Assembly: GCA_045591035.1 (NCBI GenBank)
Contig: JAZNSG010000044.1
Location: 1 to 35,386 of the forward strand
DNA: 35,386 nt
Direction of reading: 5' to 3'
Source of the DNA: SIG440 sp045591035
GTDB lineage: Bacteria > Bacillota > Clostridia > Monoglobales > Monoglobaceae
Part shown: in pieces, positions 14,317 through 22,130 of the stretch
Layout of the letters: every line of letters begins with the position of its first letter
How positions within the stretch are numbered: the stretch's first letter is position 1
Translations under genes and position numbers: made by a program
The notes under the pieces: model-generated
What the model saw: only the letters and a program-made list of their open reading frames with translations
The model's database searches: none
Told to the model about the DNA's origin: nothing

Positions 14317-15846
14317 TTAGAGTTCTACAACTTCGATGTCTAACTGTTCAGCGAACATTCTGAGTTCCTTGCCGATGTGTGCAGGACATGCAATAGCATG
14401 GTGAGCAAAACCGTGCTGAATAACATGTCTGTAGTATTCACGTACGGGCTTGTCAACCTGAACGATACAGGTAGATTCAGCAACTTCCAAGGGACGTGTT
14501 TCGGGGATGATACCCTCGCTAACAAACATTTTCCAAGAACCAGAGTGGCTGATGATGTGGCAAAGTGTAACAGGTCCAGGAGGGAATGATGCTTCAAGAC
14601 CAGGAGCCTTACCTTCCCAACCCCATTCTTCACAAGCCATACCAAGACGAACCTTGCGGTCCTTACGAGCTGTTCTTGGATCAGCGAAACCGTGACCAAG
14701 GAGACAAACTGCGTTAAGTTCTGTGTCGATTTCTTCCCATTCGCCAAAGAAAGGAGTAATACCGCCACTGAAGTCTTTCATAACCTTACAAATGATAAGA
14801 CCAAGAATATCACCTTCAGTAACACAGAGAGCCTGGTCATTCTTAAGGATAGAAGCAAGACCCATGTATGTTGTTGTCTTGAATTCGGGTTCGATAAAGT
14901 GCTGACCGAGCATTGCAAGACCGTCGAGCTTATAACGTTCGATAAGTTCGCTGAGAGCTACGCCAAGTTTAGCTGCCTGCATAAGGTCAGAATCTTCCAA
15001 ACCATCGATGATTTCGTAGTTTGCTTTTGCGTCTTCAACCAATGCGAGAACGCGGGGATCGTTAGCTTCGATTTCGTCAAAGCATGTACGAAGATGCTTG
15101 ATATCGATATCCATAACGTGAGGACCGAGCTTACCGCTGATGTCAGTCTTGTCATACTGGAAGTCATACATACCACGAAGGATGTGACCGATAAGACCGA
15201 TGTTCCAGAAACGGAGGTCACGGATTGTCTTGCGAACCTTAATCCAGTCAAGGATGTCGCTAAGAACGTCAGGATCGTCAATGCAACCTACTACAACTTC
15301 GTAGGGAAGGAAGCGCTTCATCTTCTGGAGACCACAGCTTACCTGAACAACGCCCATAGGACCGGAGTTACGGCAAGCACCTGCGTAACCTTCTTCGTAG
15401 TTGATAGTGCTGCGTTCCTGAGAAGCAAAAAGCAATACAGGTGTGCTTTCGGGAACATGAAGAAGAGCCTGGTGTACAAGATAGTCAGTTGTGTATGTAC
15501 CTTCACAGATGATAAGTACATCGATAGCTTCTTTCTTGAACATCATACCTGCTTCGTTTGATTCATCCAAAGTCTGAACAAAGCCGGGGTATACAAGGTC
15601 ACAGTGGGGTGCAATGCACTCGCCGATGTGGTCCATGTTAGCCTTTACTTTGTCGCCAAGACCGGGATACATACGGAAAAATTCAAAGTAGCCTGTTGCG
15701 AGAAGACCAACCTTCAAACCGCCGAGGTCAATACGCTCGGAAATAAGGTCGCCGCTCTTTCCACCGTTGGTTGTCTCGAAAGACTGGATATACATATCGC
15801 TACCGGTGGTATTAGTACGCATTTCTGGTGTTTTAATTTCACTCAT
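14317..15846 (-). CDS. L-fucose/L-arabinose isomerase-family protein (larger, 509 aa)
   Basis: Member of the L-fucose/L-arabinose isomerase superfamily. These are cytoplasmic, metal-dependent aldose-ketose isomerases, usually about 470-590 residues. The N-terminal part has a Rossmann-like unit (LKVGLLATGYFEF) and the family-like stretch IICEGTYTTDYLVHQAL. The central region includes GLIGHILRGMYDF and the C-terminal part ALCVTEGDILGLI and FFGEWEEID. The exact sugar cannot be assigned. It starts 12 bp after the shorter paralogue, with AGGAGGAG directly upstream, so the pair is co-translated. The two proteins differ in length and detail and may form one enzyme or act on different sugars. Confidence 0.8.
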   Translation of the reverse strand: MSEIKTPEMRTNTTGSDMYIQSFETTNGGKSGDLISERIDLGGLKVGLLATGYFEFFRMYPGLGDKVKANMDHIGECIAPHCDLVYPGFVQTLDESNEAGMMFKKEAIDVLIICEGTYTTDYLVHQALLHVPESTPVLLFASQERSTINYEEGYAGACRNSGPMGVVQVSCGLQKMKRFLPYEVVVGCIDDPDVLSDILDWIKVRKTIRDLRFWNIGLIGHILRGMYDFQYDKTDISGKLGPHVMDIDIKHLRTCFDEIEANDPRVLALVEDAKANYEIIDGLEDSDLMQAAKLGVALSELIERYKLDGLAMLGQHFIEPEFKTTTYMGLASILKNDQALCVTEGDILGLIICKVMKDFSGGITPFFGEWEEIDTELNAVCLLGHGFADPRTARKDRKVRLGMACEEWGWEGKAPGLEASFPPGPVTLCHIISHSGSWKMFVSEGIIPETRPLEVAESTCIVQVDKPVREYYRHVIQHGFAHHAIACPAHIGKELRMFAEQLDIEVVEL

Positions 15847-15858
15847 TTTTTTCTCCTC

Positions 15859-17199
15859 CTAATTTTCAAATTTTTTTGGTGAAATAAAATTATACTTAAG
15901 GCCCGTCATACGAGCAAAAAGTCGGAATTCTTCGACCCAATCACCTGAAAGTCCAATCCAGTGGTGACCGGCTCCACACTGAGCCAAGAGGTCGGGCATA
16001 CTGCGAACATCGCCTTCGAACTTGATGGCAAGGGGGTTGCCTTCGTAGCCTGAATGGTCAGGGATGCTTTCCCCGCGCATTACGCTGAGACGAAGGTGGT
16101 CGCCACCGTTCATAAGGTTAACAAGTGTCACAGTACCGGGCATCTGTGTTTCGTAAAATACACTGACGCCGTCGTTTGTTTCAATAGAGCGTTTAAGACA
16201 AATGTTTTTGCAACCGCCTGCAAGGCTGAGTGCACCTGCACCGCAGTGAGAAAACATAATTGCATTATCTTCGCGAACCAACTGCAAGAAATCGCCGTTG
16301 AAAGCCGCCTGACCTGCAAGCATACCAACTGCAGTCATGAGAATTGATGCATGGAGGTCACCTTCACATCCGGCACCAATATGCTCATCGTTGAGCATTG
16401 CGATACCTAAGCATATTTTCGCTTTCAAGTTGGGGAAACAGTTAAGGGAGTATGCTTTCAGCTTTTTCTGATCAACCTGAGCACGGGCTGCCAGATAGTA
16501 GCGAATAGACAAAAGCGCATCCTCGTCACGGACATCTGCACAACCAAAGCATGGTTTCATTTCTTCCCATTTTTTGTTTATAGCAGCTTCGTCCTGTTTG
16601 TCTGCTTCGGCATAAAAATCTTCAATAGGCATATTCACCACAGTTACGCCAAGTTTGTTATCCAAAAGATATTCGTTTGCAGCCATGCTGTACATGATTT
16701 CGGGCTTGTGTCCGCTGTAGCCGATTCTGGCACCATGCAAACGATTTTTGAGCATAGCAGCCTTTGCATAATGGGAAAGGGCTTCTGTGCAGTATGTATC
16801 GTTGATTTCCCCTGACACGACCATGCAGTCTCTGTCGAGGTTTTTGAGGGAGGCAGTAATAAGAGGTGTGCATACCATTGTTATGCAGGTAACCTCACGG
16901 TCTAATGCCCAGATGAAAACTGGTTTGTCACAAGCTTTTGACAATTCAGTAACGAAATAGTCAGCTACGAAGGTTGCAAGAAAAACAAACAGACAGTCAA
17001 CATCTTCATGAGCAAAGAATTTCCCTGCTTCACGACAATCTTCGGGGGAGTAAACACAAGGACCCTCGCAAACGTCGTACCCTAAGTCACGGAGCATCTG
17101 AAGGCCTTCTTTGTGTTTGCTTTCGCACATTTCATCGCCAAGAAAGTAGCCCGGAAGAGCCATTGTTGTAAATCCAATTTTAGGTGTTATTCCTTTCAC
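15859..17199 (-). CDS. L-fucose/L-arabinose isomerase-family protein (smaller, 446 aa)
   Basis: Second member of the L-fucose/L-arabinose isomerase superfamily and first gene of the leftward operon. It shows the N-terminal IGFTTMALPGYFLGDE, a middle segment (DCLFVFLATFVADYFVTELS), the conserved-looking CEGDLHASILMTAVGMLAGQ and a C-terminal region with GAGHHWIGLSGDW. The GTG at 17199 is chosen: AAAAGGAG lies 8 bp before it, whereas the longer frame to 17223 would place the ribosome site inside the gene. The promoter is at 17305-17333. No kinase, aldolase or transporter for the product is in the window. Confidence 0.8.
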   Translation of the reverse strand: MKGITPKIGFTTMALPGYFLGDEMCESKHKEGLQMLRDLGYDVCEGPCVYSPEDCREAGKFFAHEDVDCLFVFLATFVADYFVTELSKACDKPVFIWALDREVTCITMVCTPLITASLKNLDRDCMVVSGEINDTYCTEALSHYAKAAMLKNRLHGARIGYSGHKPEIMYSMAANEYLLDNKLGVTVVNMPIEDFYAEADKQDEAAINKKWEEMKPCFGCADVRDEDALLSIRYYLAARAQVDQKKLKAYSLNCFPNLKAKICLGIAMLNDEHIGAGCEGDLHASILMTAVGMLAGQAAFNGDFLQLVREDNAIMFSHCGAGALSLAGGCKNICLKRSIETNDGVSVFYETQMPGTVTLVNLMNGGDHLRLSVMRGESIPDHSGYEGNPLAIKFEGDVRSMPDLLAQCGAGHHWIGLSGDWVEEFRLFARMTGLKYNFISPKKFEN

Positions 17200-17304
17200 T
17201 TCATACACTCCTTTTAATAACAATTTAACAATTCAAAACACCAACAGTGATTTAATAATCGCATACCACAAGCTCAATTTGTTGGCATACTGAGTAGTAA
17301 TAAA

Positions 17305-17333
17305 ATTATAGCACGAGTTATTTTCAAAGTCAA
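17305..17333 (-). promoter_or_regulatory. Sigma-A promoter of the isomerase operon
   Basis: On the minus strand, TTGACT (17328-17333), a 17-bp spacer and TATAAT (17305-17310), about 100 bp before the first gene. Confidence 0.82.
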
Positions 17334-17367
17334 TTATTTCTTCAAAAAAAATTTTAAACAGTGCATT

Positions 17368-17387
17368 TAACGATTTATGTATCGTTA
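17368..17387. promoter_or_regulatory. Operator-like palindrome upstream of the isomerase promoter
   Basis: Arms TAACGAT (17368-17374) and ATCGTTA (17381-17387) around 6 bp. Placed 35 bp upstream of the -35 box. Shares CGTTACAA with the site before the LacI-SBP gene. Confidence 0.4.
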
Positions 17388-17529
17388 CAATTATAAAAAT
17401 GTGTTTAATGGATGCAAAAAGATTACCTCAAAAGCAAATTGCTGATACCTCGTTGCAAAATGAGTTCCGCTAAAGCGGCGTTTTACCGTTTTAGCGACAA
17501 TAATAATAAATTTTTTGAGTGAATATGCA

Positions 17530-17558
17530 TTGACTTATGTTTCAATTAAGAGTATAAT
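17530..17558 (+). promoter_or_regulatory. Sigma-A promoter of the structured leader and plsC-like gene
   Basis: TTGACT (17530-17535), a 17-bp spacer and TATAAT (17553-17558). Transcription should start at about 17564. Confidence 0.82.
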
Positions 17559-17560
17559 AA

Positions 17561-17730
17561 AGGTCTCTTAGGGAAAAACGCAAAATACGTTTTTTCCCTG
17601 TCAAAACATTGTTTTGACAGGGAAACTGCAAAGCAGTTTCCTGAGACTTCATTGCAATTATACGAAGCTTTCAAGCCCCTTGCTTGAAAGTTGCGGAACT
17701 TGTTCCGCTAAAAACGGCGTTTCGCCGTTT
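17561..17730 (+). ncRNA. Structured 5' leader RNA with six hairpins
   Basis: A 7-bp outer stem (17561-17567 with 17643-17649) encloses three hairpins, forming a four-way junction. They are GGGAAAAACG/CGTTTTTTCCC (17571-17598), TGTCAAAAC/GTTTTGACA (17599-17619) and GGAAACTG/CAGTTTCC (17621-17641). Three more hairpins follow at 17668-17690, 17693-17708 and 17712-17730. The first structure starts at the predicted transcription start. It could be a regulatory leader, a small RNA or a transcribed repeat; it matches no riboswitch class I recognise. Confidence 0.5.
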
Positions 17731-17775
17731 CCTCGACAATAATTATAATTTAATGTAGTTTGGCAGGTGTATATT

Positions 17776-18519
17776 ATGAAGAAAAATACATTTTTAAATA
17801 AATGTTTCAGGGTTATCAGATGGATGGTTGATTTGGTCTACCCGAAAATTTCGGTTTTTGGTGAAGAAAACTTGCCAAAAGATGCAGGAATTGTTGTGGG
17901 AAACCATACTCAGATGAATGGCCCTATTTGCGGAGAGCTTCATTTTCCAGGAAAACGAAAAATATGGTGTGCGGCTCAGATGATGAAGCTTAAAGAAGTA
18001 CCATCATATGCGTTTGAAGACTTCTGGAGCAGAAAGCCAAAGATATTGCACCCTTTATATCATTTGCTTTCATACATAATTGCACCGCTTTCGGTTTGTG
18101 TATTTAATAATGCCCAAACTATTGCGGTTTATCATGACATCAGGCTTCGTTCAACCTTTCGGGATACCATTGATGCAATAGAGGAAGGGGAAAATGTTAT
18201 AATCTTCCCTGAGTGCTATGAGCCATATAATAATATAGTAAATAATTTTCAGGACAAGTTTGTGGATGTGGCAAGGCTGTATTATAAAAAAACGGGTGAA
18301 CCTTTAAGTTTTACACCCCTTTATATAGCACCTAGGCTCAGGTCAATGTATATTGGAAAGCCTATTTGGTTTTGCCCGGAAAATCCAATTGCCGATGAGC
18401 GGGAGCGGATTTGCAGCTATCTTAAGGAAGAGATAACCAATATTGCAAAAGGTTTGCCAAAGCATTTGGTTGTTCCTTATGCAAATGTATCAAAGAGAGA
18501 GTACAAAACAAATATTTAA
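17776..18519 (+). CDS. PlsC-like acyltransferase with altered catalytic motif
   Basis: A 247-residue protein of the lysophospholipid acyltransferase (PlsC/LPLAT) superfamily, which moves acyl chains onto glycerolipids at the membrane. An N-terminal amphipathic/hydrophobic segment leads to IVVGNHTQMNGP, at the place of the catalytic NHX4D motif. Here N43 and H44 are kept but the Asp is Gly49. The later FPEG motif reads FPEC in IIFPECYEPYN. The altered residues make ordinary acyltransfer doubtful and suggest a different substrate. The ATG at 17776 follows AGGTG; a GTG at 17767 is an alternative start. It precedes the PAP2 gene by 14 bp in an apparent operon. Confidence 0.75.
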   Translation: MKKNTFLNKCFRVIRWMVDLVYPKISVFGEENLPKDAGIVVGNHTQMNGPICGELHFPGKRKIWCAAQMMKLKEVPSYAFEDFWSRKPKILHPLYHLLSYIIAPLSVCVFNNAQTIAVYHDIRLRSTFRDTIDAIEEGENVIIFPECYEPYNNIVNNFQDKFVDVARLYYKKTGEPLSFTPLYIAPRLRSMYIGKPIWFCPENPIADERERICSYLKEEITNIAKGLPKHLVVPYANVSKREYKTNI

Positions 18520-18533
18520 AGAGAGGATCAAAT

Positions 18534-19211
18534 ATGCAGAGAGAGGTCTATGACTACAAAAATCTGAGACTAACGAATATTACAAGGCCTGAATACAGGC
18601 ATTTGCTTTTAATTCTCAGCTGGTTTGGATATTTTCTGGCGTATTACCTGACGGAAAGATTTATTCCTGTGGAGAATTGTTACGTGGTTCATTGCTTCAT
18701 TGATGACATTATTCCCTTTTGTGAGCTGTTTATTATCCCTTATGTCGGGTGGTATTTTCTTATTGCATGGTCTTTAATATATTTTCTCAGGTATAATGTT
18801 GAGAACTTTAAAGCTCTCCAAAAATACATAATAATTACCCAGGTGGTCGCAACAATTATTTTTATAGTTGCACCGAGTCGCCAGGATTTGAGACCTGAGG
18901 TTTTTCCGAGAGATAATATCCTGACATATCTTGTGGGGCTTATCTATTCGGCGGATACCAATACAGGAGTTTGTCCGTCACTGCACGTGGCGTACTCTTT
19001 GGGAATTGCCTCAGCCTGGCTGAAAGAAAGAACAGCGTCCAATGGCGTGAAGATTTTTGTGACAATCGTGGTTATTCTCATTTGCCTTTCGGTGGCTTTC
19101 GTTAAGCAACATTCGGTTGTTGATATATTTGCGGCACTTCCCTTAGGGCTTTTTGCGGAAGTCATTGTTTTTCGAAAATACTACAGAAAGAGATTTAAAA
19201 AGTGCTGTTAA
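18534..19211 (+). CDS. PAP2-superfamily membrane phosphatase/transferase
   Basis: A 225-residue integral membrane protein with about six helices. The late motifs CPSLHV (the PSGH-type box) and KQHSVVD (the box with the catalytic histidine and aspartate) place it in the PAP2 superfamily, in a form like inositol-phosphoceramide synthase/Aur1 relatives. Such enzymes remove phosphate from lipid phosphates or transfer headgroups at the outer membrane face. It lies 14 bp after the PlsC-like gene (ribosome site AGAGAGG), so the two proteins probably act on the same lipid. Its stop codon is inside a bidirectional terminator. Confidence 0.8.
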   Translation: MQREVYDYKNLRLTNITRPEYRHLLLILSWFGYFLAYYLTERFIPVENCYVVHCFIDDIIPFCELFIIPYVGWYFLIAWSLIYFLRYNVENFKALQKYIIITQVVATIIFIVAPSRQDLRPEVFPRDNILTYLVGLIYSADTNTGVCPSLHVAYSLGIASAWLKERTASNGVKIFVTIVVILICLSVAFVKQHSVVDIFAALPLGLFAEVIVFRKYYRKRFKKCC

Positions 19212-19233
19212 AACAGTCGTTTTAACAGCACTT
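19200..19233. terminator. Bidirectional terminator, PAP2 gene and acyl-CoA ligase
   Basis: A perfect 15-bp inverted repeat (AAGTGCTGTTAAAAC at 19200-19214 and its complement at 19219-19233). The minus strand ends in TTTTT. It overlaps the PAP2 stop codon. Confidence 0.88.
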
Positions 19234-19239
19234 AAATTA

Positions 19240-20985
19240 TTATACAGGTTGAAGTTCTTTTTCTCTTGATGATTCTTCCTTAACCTGAAGGTTTGATTCT
19301 TCTTCAAGTTTTCGGTAATTAACTTTCCCCACCATAGTTTTCGGGAGATCACTTCTAAACTCTATTTCACGGGGTATAGCGTATTTCGCAATATGCTTTG
19401 AACAGTGAAAGAGGATTTGCTCTTTTGTTTCATCGTTTTCGGGGACTCCGGGCTTAAGAGTAATAAACGCTTTTACTTGTTGCATACGATAATCATCCTT
19501 GACCCCGATGACACAACTCATTTGCACAAGCTCACAGGCGTCAAGAATATTTTCAATCTGGTTTGGGTAAACATTGTAGCCTGAGGTTACAATCATTCGC
19601 TTTGCACGACCTTTGAAATAAACAAAGCCTTCCGAATCCATACAGCCCAAGTCCCCTGTGTAAACCCAGGTGAGCCCGTCTTTGTGGGTCCTTAGGGTTT
19701 TGGCGGTTTCTTCGGGATTGTTAAGATATTCTTTCATAACAGATGGACCTGCAAGAAGAATTTCACCAATCTCACCATAGGGCAATTCTTTTTCTGTGTC
19801 AGGTTTCACTATCTTTATGTATGTATCGGGGAACGGCAGACCTATGCTTCCGACCTTTGCTAAGTTTGGCGGGGTCAGACAACAAGCACAGACGGTTTCT
19901 GTTGTTCCGTAGCCTTCACGCACCTGAATGATTGCCTTGTGGTCGTAGAGAAATTTGTCAAGCTTCTTTTTAAGCTCAATGGATAGTGAGTCACCACCTG
20001 AGAATACCCCTTTAAGAAAAGAAAGGTCTGCTTTTTCCAGTGAGGGTATCCTGAGAAGTGCTTCGAAAAGGGTAGGTACACCTGCCATAAAGTTGCATTT
20101 GTATTTTGTAATCAGTTTTGCATAGCTGGTTGCAGTAAATCTCGGGACAAGAATGCTTCGTCCGCCACTGATAAGCATAGCGTGGATACAAACACCGAGC
20201 CCGAATCCGTGAAAGATAGGCATTGCTGCAAGCATTTTGTCACCGGGCCTGAACATGGGGTTTGAGGCAATTGTTTGTTTGCCCATAGCGTTAAAATTGC
20301 CGTTTGTCAGAACTATACCCTTGGTTTTTCCGGTTGTTCCGCCTGAGTAAAGGATAACTGCCGGGTCGCTGGCTTTTCTTTCAACTTTGTAATTCCAAAA
20401 ACAAGCTTTCTCAAGTTTTAGAAAATCTTTCCAGCGAATTACGGGTGCATCATCAGGGATTTTTTTGATTTTGTAGCTTTCTGTGAACATATATCCGGCA
20501 CGGACGGGTTTTGAAAGTTCGTCCTTTATTGAAGCTATAATAACATTCACAAGTTTTGTATTGTGACGAATGGCTTCAATTTTGTGATAAAATTGGTCAA
20601 GAGTGATAATGGTTACACTTTCGGATTCGTTTATGTAAAACTCAATTTCTTTCTCGGCTGACAGAGGGTGAATCATATTGCAGATTCCGCCAACAAGATT
20701 CACAGCATAAAACAGACAAACTGCCTGAGGACAGTTTGGCATAGCAATGGTTACCCGGTCATTTTCCCGGACCCCAATCGTCTTGAGACTTTTGGCGCAA
20801 CTTTCAATTTTTTCCATAAAGGTTTTGTATGTAGTTGATTTGCCCATAAAGTCAAAAGCTATGGCATCGGGGTATTCGTCGGCTATTTCTTTTACCGCAT
20901 CATACATCGAACCACCAGGGTATTCAAGGTGCGTAGGAATATTCCCTGTAAAGTTCAGCCAAGGCGCATTTACAGTGTGTCTCAT
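19240..20985 (-). CDS. AMP-binding acyl-CoA ligase (long-chain type)
   Basis: A 581-residue ANL-superfamily adenylating enzyme that should activate a fatty acid with ATP and CoA. It has the P-loop-like motif YSGGTTGKTKG, the A5 motif YGTTET, the ribose-binding YTGDLG, the hinge RAKRMIVTSGYNVYPNQIE and the C-terminal catalytic lysine in PKTMVGKVNYRKL. All key motifs are intact. It begins 11 bp after the E2-type acyltransferase gene with AAGGAG before the ATG, so the pair form an operon. The final 15 or so residues are a charged tail. The preferred chain length cannot be read from the sequence. Confidence 0.9.
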   Translation of the reverse strand: MRHTVNAPWLNFTGNIPTHLEYPGGSMYDAVKEIADEYPDAIAFDFMGKSTTYKTFMEKIESCAKSLKTIGVRENDRVTIAMPNCPQAVCLFYAVNLVGGICNMIHPLSAEKEIEFYINESESVTIITLDQFYHKIEAIRHNTKLVNVIIASIKDELSKPVRAGYMFTESYKIKKIPDDAPVIRWKDFLKLEKACFWNYKVERKASDPAVILYSGGTTGKTKGIVLTNGNFNAMGKQTIASNPMFRPGDKMLAAMPIFHGFGLGVCIHAMLISGGRSILVPRFTATSYAKLITKYKCNFMAGVPTLFEALLRIPSLEKADLSFLKGVFSGGDSLSIELKKKLDKFLYDHKAIIQVREGYGTTETVCACCLTPPNLAKVGSIGLPFPDTYIKIVKPDTEKELPYGEIGEILLAGPSVMKEYLNNPEETAKTLRTHKDGLTWVYTGDLGCMDSEGFVYFKGRAKRMIVTSGYNVYPNQIENILDACELVQMSCVIGVKDDYRMQQVKAFITLKPGVPENDETKEQILFHCSKHIAKYAIPREIEFRSDLPKTMVGKVNYRKLEEESNLQVKEESSREKELQPV

Positions 20986-20996
20986 AGAAATTCTCC

Positions 20997-21872
20997 TTAA
21001 TACTCAACGGGTGTTGATGCGGCTTGTTCAAGAAGTTCAGGGTTTTCAAGAAGTTTTTTAAGAAGCCGTATTGTCTTTGAAAAATAATACCCGTCGGCTA
21101 TGCGTTCATCAACCGTAAGCCCAATGTCAAGGGTATCCTTCATTTCGTAGCTTCCGTCATCATTGAATACTGGACGGAATTTTTTTTCACCTATAACAAC
21201 AAAAACAGAGTTTGTCCCCCAGTTTGTCAGATGGTGGTAGCCGCTTTTCAGTTTTATTGAACCAAGATTTGTGAGGACAGCTGAAGAATGATATGGGTCG
21301 GTTTCAATAAGTGCATTGGGGAGCTTCCCGTATTTGTCAAGAAGCCTTGCGGTTTTCCCGATAAGCCGGGTTATGGGCCTTGGGAATTTTTTAAGAATAT
21401 CCATAATATTTGAGGAGGCATCGCCTTTTCCGTGCCTGCAGTTCATAACCTGAGCCCTTATGTCTTCGTGAACACTTTCAAGGTTTGTTTTTTCGTCTGC
21501 ATGAATAAAAGCAAGACCTTCGCCTGCCTCGTCGGCAAACTGTTTCTTGATGGTAAAAGCCACAGCAACTTCATTTTTTTCATAAAGGCTGTAATTGGCA
21601 ATAAACCTGTTCATTTGTGGCCTTAAAGTAATACAGCGGATGACTGCTGTAACTATTATGTGAAACATGGTATACTTGAATTCGGGATTGTCTTTGTTGA
21701 GCTTTTCAAGATAAAGGTTCATATTCGTAAGGTCAATCCGTTCAGAAACAAAAGCCTCGTTGTCACAGCGATTTGGGTGGATAAGGGGAACGATAACATG
21801 CATTCCATCAATATCTCTTACCAATTTTGCATCCTTTCGGTCACCACGACGGCGACGGGTTTCAGCTGACAT
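20997..21872 (-). CDS. Free-standing E2-type (CAT-fold) acyltransferase domain protein
   Basis: A 291-residue protein resembling the catalytic domain of 2-oxoacid dehydrogenase E2 / chloramphenicol acetyltransferase-fold enzymes. It lacks lipoyl and subunit-binding domains. The C-terminal part keeps LDIGLTVDERIADG at the position of the catalytic HRxxDG; the histidine is replaced by glutamate. No E1 or E3 genes are nearby, so it is not part of a dehydrogenase complex. With the acyl-CoA ligase behind it, a role in transferring or handling an acyl group is plausible. The ATG at 21872 follows TTGGAGGAT; an ATG 15 bp earlier is an unlikely start. Confidence 0.78.
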   Translation of the reverse strand: MSAETRRRRGDRKDAKLVRDIDGMHVIVPLIHPNRCDNEAFVSERIDLTNMNLYLEKLNKDNPEFKYTMFHIIVTAVIRCITLRPQMNRFIANYSLYEKNEVAVAFTIKKQFADEAGEGLAFIHADEKTNLESVHEDIRAQVMNCRHGKGDASSNIMDILKKFPRPITRLIGKTARLLDKYGKLPNALIETDPYHSSAVLTNLGSIKLKSGYHHLTNWGTNSVFVVIGEKKFRPVFNDDGSYEMKDTLDIGLTVDERIADGYYFSKTIRLLKKLLENPELLEQAASTPVEY

Positions 21873-21907
21873 AAAAATATCCTCCAAAAAAACTAAATGA
21901 TATGTAC

Positions 21908-21936
21908 AGTTTATTATATTAACGAAAAAAAGTCAA
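21908..21936 (-). promoter_or_regulatory. Sigma-A promoter of the E2-type/ligase operon
   Basis: On the minus strand, TTGACT (21931-21936), a 17-bp spacer and TAAACT (21908-21913), about 35 bp before the gene. Confidence 0.65.
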
Positions 21937-22061
21937 GAAAAAACAAATTTCTTTTTCTTTTAACATTTCCGAGCTGTGACATAAAAGGAGATTAGTTTGA
22001 TAGCCCAAATAAAAAAGGCGCAAAAAATTAATAAAAACAGATATTTTAAGGGACTAATACC

Positions 22062-22090
22062 TTGACAAATCAAGGGATAAAGAGTAGAAT
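22062..22090 (+). promoter_or_regulatory. Sigma-A promoter of the MATE gene
   Basis: TTGACA (22062-22067), a 17-bp spacer and TAGAAT (22085-22090). Because it occupies the first codons of the longest frame, it also supports the later start at 22131. Confidence 0.75.
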
Positions 22091-22130
22091 ATACGGGAAA
22101 GAAGGGTACAGGGAATTGGGGGAGAATTGT

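Larger units (their letters stand above)
17464..17752. repeat. Two related repeat modules flanking a structured leader
   Basis: A module beginning GTTCCGCTAAA, then a GCGGCG or ACGGCG hairpin, then CGACAATAAT, occurs at 17464-17510 and again at 17704-17752. Together with hairpins in between this looks like a dispersed, palindrome-rich intergenic repeat. No protein gene is seen from 17224 to 17775. Confidence 0.55.

Noticed and set aside
14692..15561. A 289-codon open frame on the plus strand
   Set aside because: It lies antisense to an isomerase gene with clear family motifs. Its composition (many Cys, Phe, Val) is that of a shadow frame, and no ribosome site precedes it.
17224..17775. CRISPR array or tRNA cluster in the long gene-free stretch
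   Set aside because: The repeats are palindromic modules of unequal spacing occurring twice, without regular repeat-spacer units, and no tRNA cloverleaf with its conserved arms is seen.
22062..22130. N-terminal extension of the MATE exporter
   Set aside because: The -35 and -10 boxes occupy these codons, and the normal MATE start follows GGGGGAGAA at 22131.
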